Shown: piece by piece, positions 62,390 through 62,449 of the stretch
How the letters are laid out: every line of letters begins with the position of its first letter
Numbering within the stretch: the stretch's first letter is position 1
Assembly (NCBI RefSeq): GCF_900113615.1
Contig: NZ_FOPZ01000021.1
Location: forward strand, 1-62,449
DNA length: 62,449 nucleotides
Origin: Halorubrum aquaticum
Lineage (GTDB): Archaea > Halobacteriota > Halobacteria > Halobacteriales > Haloferacaceae
Direction of reading: 5' to 3'
The notes under the pieces: model-generated
The model's input: only the letters and a program-made list of their open reading frames with translations
Told to the model about the DNA's origin: nothing
Databases searched by the model: none
Made by a program: the position numbers and the translations under genes

Positions 62390-62449
62390 ACATATTGAGA
62401 AAACTCGATTCGACTTTAGTGTTGTGGTCGTTCCGGTTCGAGAGGGTCC

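Overview
The window is chromosomal DNA of a halophilic archaeon (class Halobacteria). It is very GC-rich with C/G-ending codons, and the proteins are strongly acidic, often with Asp/Glu-rich insertions. Many genes look leaderless, with a TATA-like box about 25-30 bp before the start codon. Tat-lipoprotein signals (RR...LAGC) are common. Haloarchaeal marker arrangements are present: a FolC-FolP fusion, secF-secD, a DHH/TrkA-N protein, archaemetzincin and type 4 uracil-DNA glycosylase. A Halorubrum-like member of the Haloferacales is my best guess, but the genus cannot be fixed from this sequence. I see no rRNA, CRISPR array, intact IS element or replication origin.

Layout. 1-6.6 kb: folate (folCP) and a DHH phosphoesterase on the minus strand, divergent from a hemC-cobA-hemD tetrapyrrole operon. 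6.8-15.4 kb: mixed housekeeping genes (BASS transporter, DUF4382 lipoprotein, amidohydrolase, RdgB, PIN-like protein, CDP-alcohol transferase, FAD oxidoreductase). 15.5-18 kb: a 6-pyruvoyl-tetrahydropterin-synthase-like gene bracketed by two inverted copies of a dispersed repeat, then a BchC-like dehydrogenase. 18.1-25.2 kb: a complete oligopeptide/dipeptide-type ABC transporter operon on the minus strand, whose substrate-binding lipoprotein appears circularly permuted. 25.4-28.1 kb: a DICT sensor, a decayed ribbon-helix-helix gene, and tRNA-Thr and tRNA-Gly, the latter with a duplicated 3' end. 28.2-36.1 kb: two PiT-type transporters, an UppS-like paralogue, SecF/SecD and a metallophosphoesterase. 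36.4-40.9 kb: YgfZ/GcvT-like protein, archaemetzincin, UPF0146, a HAD hydrolase, tRNA(CAT) with a duplicated 3' end, a PD-(D/E)XK nuclease and tRNA-Asn. 41-50.6 kb: CCA-adding enzyme, paired CrcB fluoride channels, a HerA-like ATPase, two PCMT-type methyltransferases, tandem Hsp20 genes, a SpoIIM-type membrane protein and an MBL-fold hydrolase. 50.8-62.4 kb: DUF99 protein, a membrane-anchored molybdopterin oxidoreductase, glycerate kinase, UDG, a PhnD-PhnC-PhnE transporter, hisH, an aldo/keto reductase, and an arsenic-type operon (small Cys-Cys protein, ArsR, permease).

Two observations stand out. First, the binding protein of the dipeptide-type transporter carries its C-terminal lobe in front of its N-terminal lobe, with the signal peptide still at the front. 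Second, at least four copies of an approximately 290-bp intergenic repeat (15.5, 16.6, 36.1 and 47.1 kb) share fixed sequence boxes. Between the boxes lie hairpins whose stem sequences differ between copies but stay paired, the pattern expected of a conserved nucleic-acid structure rather than a protein. A related hairpin cluster lies at 28.0 kb.
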